Source of the DNA: Buttiauxella sp. A111
GTDB taxonomy: Bacteria > Pseudomonadota > Gammaproteobacteria > Enterobacterales > Enterobacteriaceae
DNA length: 64,000 nt
Assembly (NCBI RefSeq): GCF_014189855.1
Contig: NZ_BJFN01000009.1
Coordinates: forward strand, 1 to 64,000
Direction: 5' to 3'
The position numbers and the translations under genes are program-made. The notes under the pieces are model-generated. The model was not told the origin of the DNA and ran no database searches. It saw only the letters and a list, made by a program, of their open reading frames with translations. Shown here piece after piece: positions 47,117-55,217 of this stretch (position 1 is its first letter; every line of letters starts with the position of its first letter).

Positions 47117-47134
47117 CTTTACGCGCCCCTCTTT
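47112..47134. terminator. Bidirectional terminator between iolR and the DUF1937 gene
   Basis: GGGCGC, 5-nt loop, GCGCCC, followed by CTCTTT on the plus strand. It sits between convergent stops at 47104 and 47138. The left arm is part of the 47-bp repeat, the right arm is not. Confidence 0.6.
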
Positions 47135-47137
47135 GTA

Positions 47138-47494
47138 TCAGTCAAATTCTTTAGCGACATCAGACCATAAACTCACCCGCTGATGACGCCCCTGGTAAAA
47201 TTCAATTTCTCTTTTGATTCCAGCACTCTTATCCCAGCCTTCAAGGTCCAGAATAATAAGCTCTTCCATAGCATCGAGAAAAACAGCATCAACAGGAGCC
47301 CACATTTTACCTACGTTTGATTTTTCAGTTTTTTCCAGAGCCAGGTTTATTGGATGTGACATCGTTACCTGGCTAAAGACGGTATTGCCTGACTCTACAA
47401 TTTTGGCGGCAACTTTATTGCATGCCAGGAATCGATGGTGGATAACATTTTCGTCGGTATGGCTATATGGGCAGGCAAGAAATATTTTACGCAT
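47138..47494 (-). CDS. DUF1937 family protein (nucleoside deoxyribosyltransferase-like fold)
   Basis: 118 residues from the ATG at 47494 (MRKIFLACPYSHTDENVIHH), chosen because this is the family N-terminus; 12 upstream residues in frame would overlap the peptidase gene. Conserved points are ACPYSH, RFLACNKVAAKI, SHPINLAL and the acidic LDLEGWDKSAGI. The fold resembles nucleoside 2-deoxyribosyltransferases, and the biochemical role is not established. It is the last gene of the island operon, 16 bp after the M81 gene. Confidence 0.75.
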   Translation of the reverse strand: MRKIFLACPYSHTDENVIHHRFLACNKVAAKIVESGNTVFSQVTMSHPINLALEKTEKSNVGKMWAPVDAVFLDAMEELIILDLEGWDKSAGIKREIEFYQGRHQRVSLWSDVAKEFD

Positions 47495-47510
47495 AATGAC
47501 CTCATCGTGT

Positions 47511-49022
47511 TTATTCAGCAATCGGTGCAAATACCACAGACCAATCCAAAATATTCTTATCCGTCCAGGGATAGATATTTTTTGGCAACCGTTCGAAAGG
47601 CAAATGCTTCAGATCAGAGCTGGCCGAACCTGGTGTATTTGCTTCACAAATAACTCCCGCTAGTTTTTCGTACGCAACCCGGAACGAGGTTGATGCTTTG
47701 ACCACAACTAAGTCATATAACGTCGGTTCAATACCGTGCGCGCGATAAAGTTGCGGATCGCCATTACCGGCCATCCACTCACAAACTACGATATCCAGAT
47801 TACCCACGCTGAGGACTGCCGTGAGCCCGATCCGCTGCGTCATGCCCCTTCCGGCAGGCCCTTCTTGTCTGAAGACGCCATCATGAAGAGATTTTACATA
47901 GGCCTGCACCGTGACGGCCTGCGAGCGCTTGTCGCGAGATGCCCCTAAGGTAAACTCAGCTCGAGCACCTACACCTAATTTATGTGCTTTCTGCGCCGCC
48001 TTTTCATCATTCACCACCGTCGCGGCACGGAACTCGCAGTCTGACGCAAGAATTTCTGCCGCTACCGCCATATTGTCTCCGGCGGCTCCTGCATTACAGG
48101 AATCAGCGGAGTCCACCAGTATCACAGGCTTCATCACATGGGGATCATTGGCACGTTTAATAACCTCAGCGATTGGCATGAGTTGTAAACTAAATTCGTG
48201 CCGTTTGGCATACAGTAATTCTGCCAATTGTTGTGCATATTTTGCCGCGTCTTCTTGTGAATACGCTGCGACAACAACTGACGAGTTAGGTGTGGGTATA
48301 TCCAGCCACGGCTGCATTTGATAGACCGAGAAATCAATAATTTTGCGCTGCTGCTTCAGGTTATTTCCAAAATCAATAATCTCTTTAAACGCACCTTTAA
48401 GCGTATTATAAGCCGCGGCAGGAACAATCATCGGCACAGGCACCCAAGCCGTTACCGGTTTAACCGCGCTGGTAATACACTCAAGCCCTAACTTTGCCAC
48501 GCGATAACCCGTTTCAAAATAATCCACGTGCGGATAGGTAAGATATGCCAGCACGACGTTGGTATTGCGGACTAACGTTTCCGAAATATAAGCATGCAGA
48601 TCCGTCGCGACGGCAATCACAGCGGAATTGCCGACCAGTTCACGCACTCTCCGGGTTATTTCACCTTCCGGATCATCATATTCAGTGGTAACCAGCGCAC
48701 CATGATAAGAAATGAAAATACCGTCAAGAGGGAGGTTTGCGGTTATTTGTGGTATCAGTTTCGACATATAATGATCCATCACCGATTGCTCGGCAACCCC
48801 ACCACTCTGGCACGCCATCACCGTCCCACAGATAACTTCTGGTTTATGCTCCGACTCATCAAGAGCGTGTAAGAACCCGCCTATCGCGCAGGGATATCCG
48901 TCAAATTGTGCACGGACATCGGCACCTTCATACTCGCCAGTTTGCATCCAGAATTCTAAAGTAGAGTTTGTAGGGTTAAATGAATTACTTTCCTGGCGGA
49001 ATTCAGTAATAAGAGTCTTCAT
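47511..49022 (-). CDS. M81-family metallopeptidase-like protein (MlrC-type)
   Basis: 503 residues. The N-terminal DUF1485 domain has the family pattern: ITEFRQESNSFNP, FISYHGALVTTEYDD, the presumed metal-site VATDLHAYIS and TYPHVDYFETG. A C-terminal MlrC domain includes ILVDSADSCNAGAAGDN. The family includes microcystinase C, but most members have no known substrate. Here it is cotranscribed with a sugar-type kinase (the stop and start share one base), so hydrolysis of an amide or ester of a polyol/sugar compound is more plausible than peptide cleavage (inference). Confidence 0.85.
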   Translation of the reverse strand: MKTLITEFRQESNSFNPTNSTLEFWMQTGEYEGADVRAQFDGYPCAIGGFLHALDESEHKPEVICGTVMACQSGGVAEQSVMDHYMSKLIPQITANLPLDGIFISYHGALVTTEYDDPEGEITRRVRELVGNSAVIAVATDLHAYISETLVRNTNVVLAYLTYPHVDYFETGYRVAKLGLECITSAVKPVTAWVPVPMIVPAAAYNTLKGAFKEIIDFGNNLKQQRKIIDFSVYQMQPWLDIPTPNSSVVVAAYSQEDAAKYAQQLAELLYAKRHEFSLQLMPIAEVIKRANDPHVMKPVILVDSADSCNAGAAGDNMAVAAEILASDCEFRAATVVNDEKAAQKAHKLGVGARAEFTLGASRDKRSQAVTVQAYVKSLHDGVFRQEGPAGRGMTQRIGLTAVLSVGNLDIVVCEWMAGNGDPQLYRAHGIEPTLYDLVVVKASTSFRVAYEKLAGVICEANTPGSASSDLKHLPFERLPKNIYPWTDKNILDWSVVFAPIAE

Positions 49023-50512
49023 TAATATTCACCATTAAGTTCATTATATATTTCTTTCAGAGCCGGATGGAGTTTCATATAAACACGGTAGTTTCTGTCA
49101 TAAATTTCACGATGAGTTGGATTCGGTGCAAACACTTTGCCAATATTGACCTCGCTGCCCATGGCATCAGCGTTACTAAGCCAGCCTAACCCTTGTGCAG
49201 CACAGTAATACGCGCCAAGCGTTCCGCTATATCGCGGGGATTCAGGTACCTGAACACTGATATTCAAAATATCCGCCAGCATCTGCATCCACACATCGCT
49301 TACCGCGCCCCCACCCACAACGCGAATATGGCTCAGTTGCATGTTGCTACGCTCTTGTAAGGTGGAAATATTCCGACGATGCGTAAAGCACACACTCTCC
49401 ATCATGGCCCTGACCATATGGCGGCGGTCATGATTTGTCGTGAGATTAAAGAACGATCCTTTCGCATTTTTAGATAAAGGCGCCAGTTCCCCGGTCAGCC
49501 AATGGGTGGCGATAACGCCATCGCTTCCTGGTGAAATCTGGCTGACTTCATTGCCAATAAAGCGATAGATGTCTGGACCCAAAACGCTGCGTTCAGTGCG
49601 ATAAACCTGATCTATCACCCAGTCTAGCGCCAGGCATCCCGTCTGCAGAGCGTATACCGCACCTTCTTTATCCTGGTTAATAGAGAAATAGAGAGGCGCC
49701 TCTAATTCTGAACGATTTGTTATAATGCTCACCAGCCAGGAAGAGGTGCCAAAATAAAGATGTGCATCGCTCAGTTGCGCTTTGCCAGCACCCCAGGTAA
49801 TGGCGACTAAATCTCCAAACCCACCAATAACCGGCGTACCCGCAGCTATACCGAGTTGCTGCGCTGCCGTTTCGGTCAGATTCCCGACTATTTCGGTTGC
49901 GTCTTTGGCTACGGGAAATTTTTCTGTATCCGTTAATAGATCTGCGGCTTTCAATATAGTCTGATAATAATCATTTAATTCTGGATTGGCTGAGCGAATA
50001 AAATCATCCGAGGGTTCGGTATAGACCTCACCCGTCGCCCTAAATTTAAAATAGGTATTCAGACCGATAATATGCCGAGCCCGATGCCATAATTCAGGTT
50101 CTTGCTCTTTCATCCACATCAAACGCGGCCAATATTCTTGCCCGCTGCCAACAAATTTACCGACGGATTGATTCAAACGTTCTGCTTGCTCGGCCGCGCG
50201 TGCATCCATCCAAATAATGCTGTCTCGTAAAACTTTGCCCTGGTCATCAAGCGCAATAATATTTTTCCATGGTGCAACAAATATCACCGCGCTAATTTCA
50301 TTCGCACTGGCTGCGCTTTGGTTAATAACATCCTGACTTGTTGCACAAATATGGTTCCATATTTCTTCAGGATCTTGTTCGGCCCAACCTGGTTTTGGAT
50401 GAGAAACGGTATAACTTGTCCCACCTTCAGCCACCACCTTTCCCGATTGATCAATCAATGCGGCTTTCAGGGAAGATGTCCCTATATCAAATGTCATGAT
50501 GTGCATGGGCAT
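49022..50512 (-). CDS. FGGY-family carbohydrate kinase
   Basis: 496 residues, of the xylulose/glycerol kinase size. The N-terminal phosphate-binding motif is MTFDIGTSSLKAALID, with GWAEQDPEEIW, and the C-terminal ATP-site region is VVGGGAVSDVWMQMLADIL. It phosphorylates a polyol, ketose or related compound using ATP. The ATG at 50512 is close to GGAGGT (ATGs at 50506 and 50497 are alternatives). It precedes the M81 gene and follows the DeoR regulator. The substrate is unknown. Confidence 0.88.
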   Translation of the reverse strand: MPMHIMTFDIGTSSLKAALIDQSGKVVAEGGTSYTVSHPKPGWAEQDPEEIWNHICATSQDVINQSAASANEISAVIFVAPWKNIIALDDQGKVLRDSIIWMDARAAEQAERLNQSVGKFVGSGQEYWPRLMWMKEQEPELWHRARHIIGLNTYFKFRATGEVYTEPSDDFIRSANPELNDYYQTILKAADLLTDTEKFPVAKDATEIVGNLTETAAQQLGIAAGTPVIGGFGDLVAITWGAGKAQLSDAHLYFGTSSWLVSIITNRSELEAPLYFSINQDKEGAVYALQTGCLALDWVIDQVYRTERSVLGPDIYRFIGNEVSQISPGSDGVIATHWLTGELAPLSKNAKGSFFNLTTNHDRRHMVRAMMESVCFTHRRNISTLQERSNMQLSHIRVVGGGAVSDVWMQMLADILNISVQVPESPRYSGTLGAYYCAAQGLGWLSNADAMGSEVNIGKVFAPNPTHREIYDRNYRVYMKLHPALKEIYNELNGEY

Positions 50513-50642
50513 AAGACCTCCGGTATAAGGTGGGTTATGTATTGTTTTGATAATTCTTTTTGTTTATTACTTTTAATAATGACTAAATTGAGGGTGCACG
50601 GTACCGCAACTTATTTGCAGGCACAGCCACCACCCTCTCGGC

Positions 50643-51425
50643 TCAGGATTTTCCGTTAATCGCGTTGGTCGTCAAAACTTCAACACCCGCTTCTTTAAGC
50701 GCCGCCAGTAAGTCATCATCCGGCACGGCATCCGTGATGAGCCGATCAACCTGATTGAGTGAACAAACAGAAAACAGTGCTGAGCGCCCCAACTTGCTGT
50801 TATCCGCCAGAACGGTGACTTTTTTTGCCATGGAAATCATAGCCTTGGCAATTTCCGTTTCTTCCAGGTCGTAGTCCATTACACCATTGGTATCAAGCGC
50901 CCCAATCGTCATAACGACATGAGCGGCCTGGAACTGTTTAATTTGAGCTACGGCTATCGGGCCAATATTTTCAGCCGCATCATCACGATATTGCCCACCA
51001 ATCAGGAACACACGATGATTGCCACCACTGGAGGCAAGTATCTGGGTAATGGAGACAGAATTAGTAAAAATCGTGAGCTCTTTTGCGCTGACTGCCAGTT
51101 CTCGGGCAAAGGCTAATGTCGTGGTTCCGGTATCAATAAATAGTGAGTCGCCTGTCTGAAATAACGTTGCAGCCAGCTGAGAAATAGCTTTCTTTTCATG
51201 TGATTGCTCACTCAGTCGGGTACTGAATTTACCTTCATGAAAGTTATCCAGTACCGTTGCCCCACCATGAAATTTGCGCAACTGCCCACTGATGGCCAGA
51301 TCGGTTAAATCACGGCGGATAGTCTCCCTCGATGCACTGAAATTTTCCGACAAAAAGTCAACCGTCACTTTTCGTTTCTCGTTGACCAGTGTGAGGATCT
51401 CTGCACGTCGTTGCTCAGGTCGCAT
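50643..51425 (-). CDS. DeoR/GlpR-family repressor
   Basis: 260 residues from the ATG at 51425; a GTG two codons upstream is also possible. The N-terminal helix-turn-helix is RRAEILTLVNEKRKVTVDFL, with SASRETIRRDL. The C-terminal effector domain (DeoRC) contains FIDTGTTTLAFA and KVTVLADNSKLGR. Members sense sugar phosphates and repress catabolic operons, so it probably controls the surrounding kinase/oxidoreductase/ABC genes. Confidence 0.88.
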   Translation of the reverse strand: MRPEQRRAEILTLVNEKRKVTVDFLSENFSASRETIRRDLTDLAISGQLRKFHGGATVLDNFHEGKFSTRLSEQSHEKKAISQLAATLFQTGDSLFIDTGTTTLAFARELAVSAKELTIFTNSVSITQILASSGGNHRVFLIGGQYRDDAAENIGPIAVAQIKQFQAAHVVMTIGALDTNGVMDYDLEETEIAKAMISMAKKVTVLADNSKLGRSALFSVCSLNQVDRLITDAVPDDDLLAALKEAGVEVLTTNAINGKS

Positions 51426-51512
51426 GACCACTTACCTCCCAAAAACCTGTCGCGATATTATTAGCAAGCGTAACAAATAACCCAAGCTACCCCAGCTTCA
51501 TTTGAAACGTGT

Positions 51513-51535
51513 TTCAGGCGAAAATCCCGCCTGAA
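51513..51535. terminator. Hairpin between the FAD-oxidoreductase and DeoR genes
   Basis: TTCAGGCG, 7 nt, CGCCTGAA. It lies 76 bp after the oxidoreductase stop and 78 bp before the regulator. There is no T run, so it may be an attenuating 3' structure or an operator. Confidence 0.4.
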
Positions 51536-51610
51536 CCACTATCATCCGAAGATAATGCATTTATTCTGTGTAATAGTCAGCATCATTAATATGATATTGC
51601 TTCCTGTTTA

Positions 51611-52846
51611 TCAGTTGTTTTTCAGTGAGATGCTTATCTTGCTGAATGAATCCGTTAACGGAATTTGCTGCAACGGTATTAAAATTCGCCGCTCTGGTAA
51701 TAACTTCATTTCTTTGCTCCAGATAACGCGGCCATTCTGGATGAGCTGTAATTCTCCTTGCGCCGATTGCAACGCCCGAAGTTGTAGATTATCCATGCCT
51801 CTGTCTTTTTCAGTCGCCACAATACGTTGTGGGACTATCCATTTAATCTGCTTATCTGCCACCACCAGTTGTACGTATTCCTGAGATGATTTTCTTTCAC
51901 CCGCTAAATCACTGGCTACCATTTCACCTACACGATTGCCTTCACGGAAAGACCAGCCTGCGGTTTCCAGCGCTCTGAGCATATTCCCGGTGGCGTAGTA
52001 AGAGGGATCGCTGCAACGACCAAATTGATCAATTTCAGGACCACCGCTGGACGGATCCAATTGTAGATGACTCCCCCGGATAAGGGCCGAGTCGGGAATA
52101 AAACGTCCGGTAAACAGCACACCATCACAGGCTATTTCACGCTCCTTCCCTTCCTGGCGAATCAGCACTGACTCCACACGCTTCATCCCATCAATGCGTG
52201 CAATCTCGCAGTTGTAATGCAACGGCACGCCCAGCAAACGGGGTAATAGCATCATCGGGCGTCTGGCTGTTGGCCGTTGATTGGCTTCCACCATAGCAAC
52301 AGGTTTGATACCGGCCTTGCGACAGGTCAGCAACGCGGACAGCGAAACCAGCTCAGTACCGACAATTAAGGGCCGTTTGAAAGGAAGCAGACCACGCAAA
52401 TAGACCCAGGACTGCAACGCACCTGTATTGAGTACGCCTGTAGGGCGATCGCCAGAAACCAGCAATGCAGAGCGTGGCGATTCACGAACGCCGGTTGCCA
52501 TAATCACACGCAGGCCTGTAAGTCGGCGCAGGCCTTCATGATTGCTCACCAGAAGCGTCGCATTAGGTTCCACATTGATAACAGTGGTATTCGTCATTAT
52601 TTCAATTTGATGTTCTCTGGCTAATTGCACCAAACGGCGCGCATATTCAGGCCCGGACAGAATGCGCCCAAATTCCCGCATACCAAAAGGAGGATGGCCA
52701 CAATGACGCGGAATACCGCCAGCTTCTGGCTCGCGTTCAATAATAATCACGCGTTTTATCCCTTTGCGTCGCAATGCGACTGCAGCGGAAATGCCAGCAG
52801 GCCCTCCCCCGATGACCAACACATCAGCATCAAATTCGTTATTCAT
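51611..52846 (-). CDS. FAD/NAD(P)-dependent oxidoreductase, second subunit
   Basis: 411 residues. The FAD-binding motif VIGGGPAGISAAVALRRKGI is at the N-terminus, a second nucleotide site region is around FKRPLIVGTELVSLSAL, and MATGVRESPRSA is typical of pyridine-nucleotide-disulphide-type oxidoreductases. Members with the same partner (a GlpA-like protein) are annotated as subunits of glycerol-3-phosphate, opine or cyanide-forming dehydrogenases. Its start overlaps the neighbour's stop by 8 bp, so the two probably form a complex. The usual DUF1667-type third subunit is not seen. Confidence 0.82.
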   Translation of the reverse strand: MNNEFDADVLVIGGGPAGISAAVALRRKGIKRVIIIEREPEAGGIPRHCGHPPFGMREFGRILSGPEYARRLVQLAREHQIEIMTNTTVINVEPNATLLVSNHEGLRRLTGLRVIMATGVRESPRSALLVSGDRPTGVLNTGALQSWVYLRGLLPFKRPLIVGTELVSLSALLTCRKAGIKPVAMVEANQRPTARRPMMLLPRLLGVPLHYNCEIARIDGMKRVESVLIRQEGKEREIACDGVLFTGRFIPDSALIRGSHLQLDPSSGGPEIDQFGRCSDPSYYATGNMLRALETAGWSFREGNRVGEMVASDLAGERKSSQEYVQLVVADKQIKWIVPQRIVATEKDRGMDNLQLRALQSAQGELQLIQNGRVIWSKEMKLLPERRILIPLQQIPLTDSFSKISISLKNN

Positions 52847-54230
52847 TGACGTCTCCTACAATGAGGGATTCACCCCATTTTTCCCGGCTTAACTCAGCAA
52901 CCCGACTACTGCAATAGAACCCCTGGCAGCGCCCCATACAGACGCGAGTTCTTCGTTTCAGCCCCCCAAGATCCCTGGCAGGCACCGGGCCATTGAGTGC
53001 TGCATCTATTTCGCGCCGTGTGACACGTTCGCAATGGCAAACCATTTCGTGACTGCCTGGCATCTGCCAGTCACGAGGTAAATGTTCAGCCAGGTTAGGG
53101 ACTGAGTTCGCTACTGGATCAAATAAGGGAGTTAATGTCGTTGAAGGTTGAGTGCTGTAGAGGTCAAACAAATGTGCTGCCAGCCCAAGTGAAGCCGTCA
53201 GACCGGTGGAGCGAATTCCCCCCGCCGCCAGATAACCGACATCGGCGTCATGATAGATACGATACTCTTTACGCTCCGTCGCAGGGCGTAACCCCGCATA
53301 AACCGCGGTAACCGGCACACCCGACAGCGCAGGGATCAGGGAAACTGCTTTAGCAATTAGCTGCTCAAGCATCGGCTTTTCAACCGCCGCATGCAGACGA
53401 TCGTCTTGCTCCTCGGCTGTTGGCCCAACCAGTAGATTGCCAAATATGGTTCTGACGAGCACCACACCTTTGGTGCGCTCATTCGGGACCGGCAATAGAA
53501 TGGTGTTAAGCAAGCTTGAGGCGACTTTATCGAATACCACGAACTGGCCTTTACGCGGTTTAATCGTAAAGCGCGATGTCCCCAGCAGAATTGATTCCAC
53601 CTTATCACCCCAAACACCGGCGCAATTGATGACCGTTGAGGCGCGAATTTCTCCCTGATTCGTCGTAAGAATCCATTCGTTCCCCTCTCTTATGGCGGAG
53701 AGAAGCTCGGTGTCACACATCACCTGGCCACCGTTCTCGACGGCCTGCCGTAAATAGGCTAGCGGCGCACTCCAGGGGTCAATCACATGTTCTTCAGGGA
53801 CTAACAATCCCCCCAATACTTCAGGAGACAGAAAAGGTTCGCGTTTTAGTAAGCTTGCGCGATCCAGCATTTGCACATCTGCAACACCATTTTGTTTGGC
53901 CTGCGCCATAATGCCAGGCAGACGATCCATTTCATCCTGATTCCAGGCGGCCACCACTGCGCCCGTTTTTAGTATCGGCAGATTCAGCTGACCGGAAATT
54001 TCCAGATATTCGCGGTAGCCTCGTTGCATACAGGATAATTCGGTACTGTCTGGCGGAGCATCAAACCCGGTGTGCAAGATAGCGCTGTTGGCTTTGCTGG
54101 CACCCGACAGAATATCGCTGCTTTTTTCAATCAGCAGAACGCGAGCCCCCTCGAGGACAAAGCGGCGAGTGACCGCGCAACCGACAACACCGGCACCAAT
54201 CACGACGACATCAACGTTCAATTTCTTCAT
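52839..54230 (-). CDS. GlpA-like FAD oxidoreductase with C-terminal [2Fe-2S] domain
   Basis: 463 residues. The N-terminal DAO/GlpA fold has VVIGAGVVGCAVTRRF, SDILSGASKANSAILHTG and AGGIRSTGLTASLG. The C-terminal BFD-like region carries clustered cysteines (MVCHCERVT and VCMGRCQGFYC) that can bind a [2Fe-2S] cluster. It probably oxidises the phosphorylated product of the FGGY kinase, as GlpA does with glycerol-3-phosphate (inference). It shares an ATGA overlap with the upstream permease. Confidence 0.85.
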   Translation of the reverse strand: MKKLNVDVVVIGAGVVGCAVTRRFVLEGARVLLIEKSSDILSGASKANSAILHTGFDAPPDSTELSCMQRGYREYLEISGQLNLPILKTGAVVAAWNQDEMDRLPGIMAQAKQNGVADVQMLDRASLLKREPFLSPEVLGGLLVPEEHVIDPWSAPLAYLRQAVENGGQVMCDTELLSAIREGNEWILTTNQGEIRASTVINCAGVWGDKVESILLGTSRFTIKPRKGQFVVFDKVASSLLNTILLPVPNERTKGVVLVRTIFGNLLVGPTAEEQDDRLHAAVEKPMLEQLIAKAVSLIPALSGVPVTAVYAGLRPATERKEYRIYHDADVGYLAAGGIRSTGLTASLGLAAHLFDLYSTQPSTTLTPLFDPVANSVPNLAEHLPRDWQMPGSHEMVCHCERVTRREIDAALNGPVPARDLGGLKRRTRVCMGRCQGFYCSSRVAELSREKWGESLIVGDVNE

Positions 54231-55201
54231 TGCGACACCTGCTTACGGTGATTGCGAGCAAAGTTAATGCTCTGATCGAGAAGAAGAATGCAAATAATGA
54301 TTGCACCTTTATAGAGATCCAGACTGGAAGGTTCGACACCTAAGATACGCAGTGCTGCCGTGAGTAAACTGATGATGAGCGCACCGCAAATCACTCCGCC
54401 AACGCTCCCACGACCACCGAATAAGCTCGTACCGCCAATGACCGCCGCCGCTATCGCATCTAGCAGCAGACTGACACCGCCAACGTTCGGATTGACGACA
54501 GGGATACGTGAAATGAACACGGTTGCCGTCAGGAAAACAAACACAGAAGAGAGAACAAAAACGCCAATCTTCTGTTTTTTCACAGAAATACCTGCCAACT
54601 CGGCGCGTTCTGCTGACGAGCCGACCGCGTAGGTCTTCAAACCGAAAGCTGTACGGCGTGAAATCCACCAGCACAGGAGCGCCATTAAACAGACAAACAC
54701 GACTGTTGGCGGAAACCACAGTGAAGAAGTAAATGCCCCAAAGCTGCGCAGCAATGGGTTAAACACGAGAATGGTGCCGGTTTTCGCCACCATCAATGTT
54801 GCCCCCTGCAGGAACAACATCGTGACTAAAGTGGCAATAAACGACGGTAATTTGAGAACAGTCACCATCAGGCCGTTTAGAAAACCAAAGGTCAGACACG
54901 CAAAGAAGCCAATCGCTAACGCGGGTGCCAAACCCGTCCCGGATGAGAGCAACGTGCCCATGGTTACGGCGCAAAATGAAACCAGGTGACCGGCTGATAA
55001 GTCAATTTCGCCTGTCAGTAGGATCCAAAATAGTCCCAATCCCATCAGCGCAACTGACGTTGCCTGTAACATGATGATGTTTAAATTATTTAATGAAACA
55101 ATTCTGTTATCCACCACACCGAACACCAGCAGCAGAATGATTAACAGCAGTATCGGAGCCAGGTCCAACACCAGATTTACCCGCGAACGCGATGACTTCA
55201 T
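54227..55201 (-). CDS. ABC importer permease (RbsC family)
   Basis: 324 residues from the ATG at 55201 (MKSSRSRVNLVLDLAP), preceded by AAGGA; the longer start at 55225 would overlap the fusion gene. It has about nine membrane helices, with LTGEIDLSAGHLVSFCAVTM and SSAERAELAGISVKKQKIG, the coupling loop. It works with the fused permease-ATPase downstream of its own operon start, so the importer likely has two different permease chains. It overlaps the GlpA-like gene by 4 bp. Confidence 0.88.
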   Translation of the reverse strand: MKSSRSRVNLVLDLAPILLLIILLLVFGVVDNRIVSLNNLNIIMLQATSVALMGLGLFWILLTGEIDLSAGHLVSFCAVTMGTLLSSGTGLAPALAIGFFACLTFGFLNGLMVTVLKLPSFIATLVTMLFLQGATLMVAKTGTILVFNPLLRSFGAFTSSLWFPPTVVFVCLMALLCWWISRRTAFGLKTYAVGSSAERAELAGISVKKQKIGVFVLSSVFVFLTATVFISRIPVVNPNVGGVSLLLDAIAAAVIGGTSLFGGRGSVGGVICGALIISLLTAALRILGVEPSSLDLYKGAIIICILLLDQSINFARNHRKQVSQ

Positions 55202-55217
55202 GATGGTTTTTCCTTGT

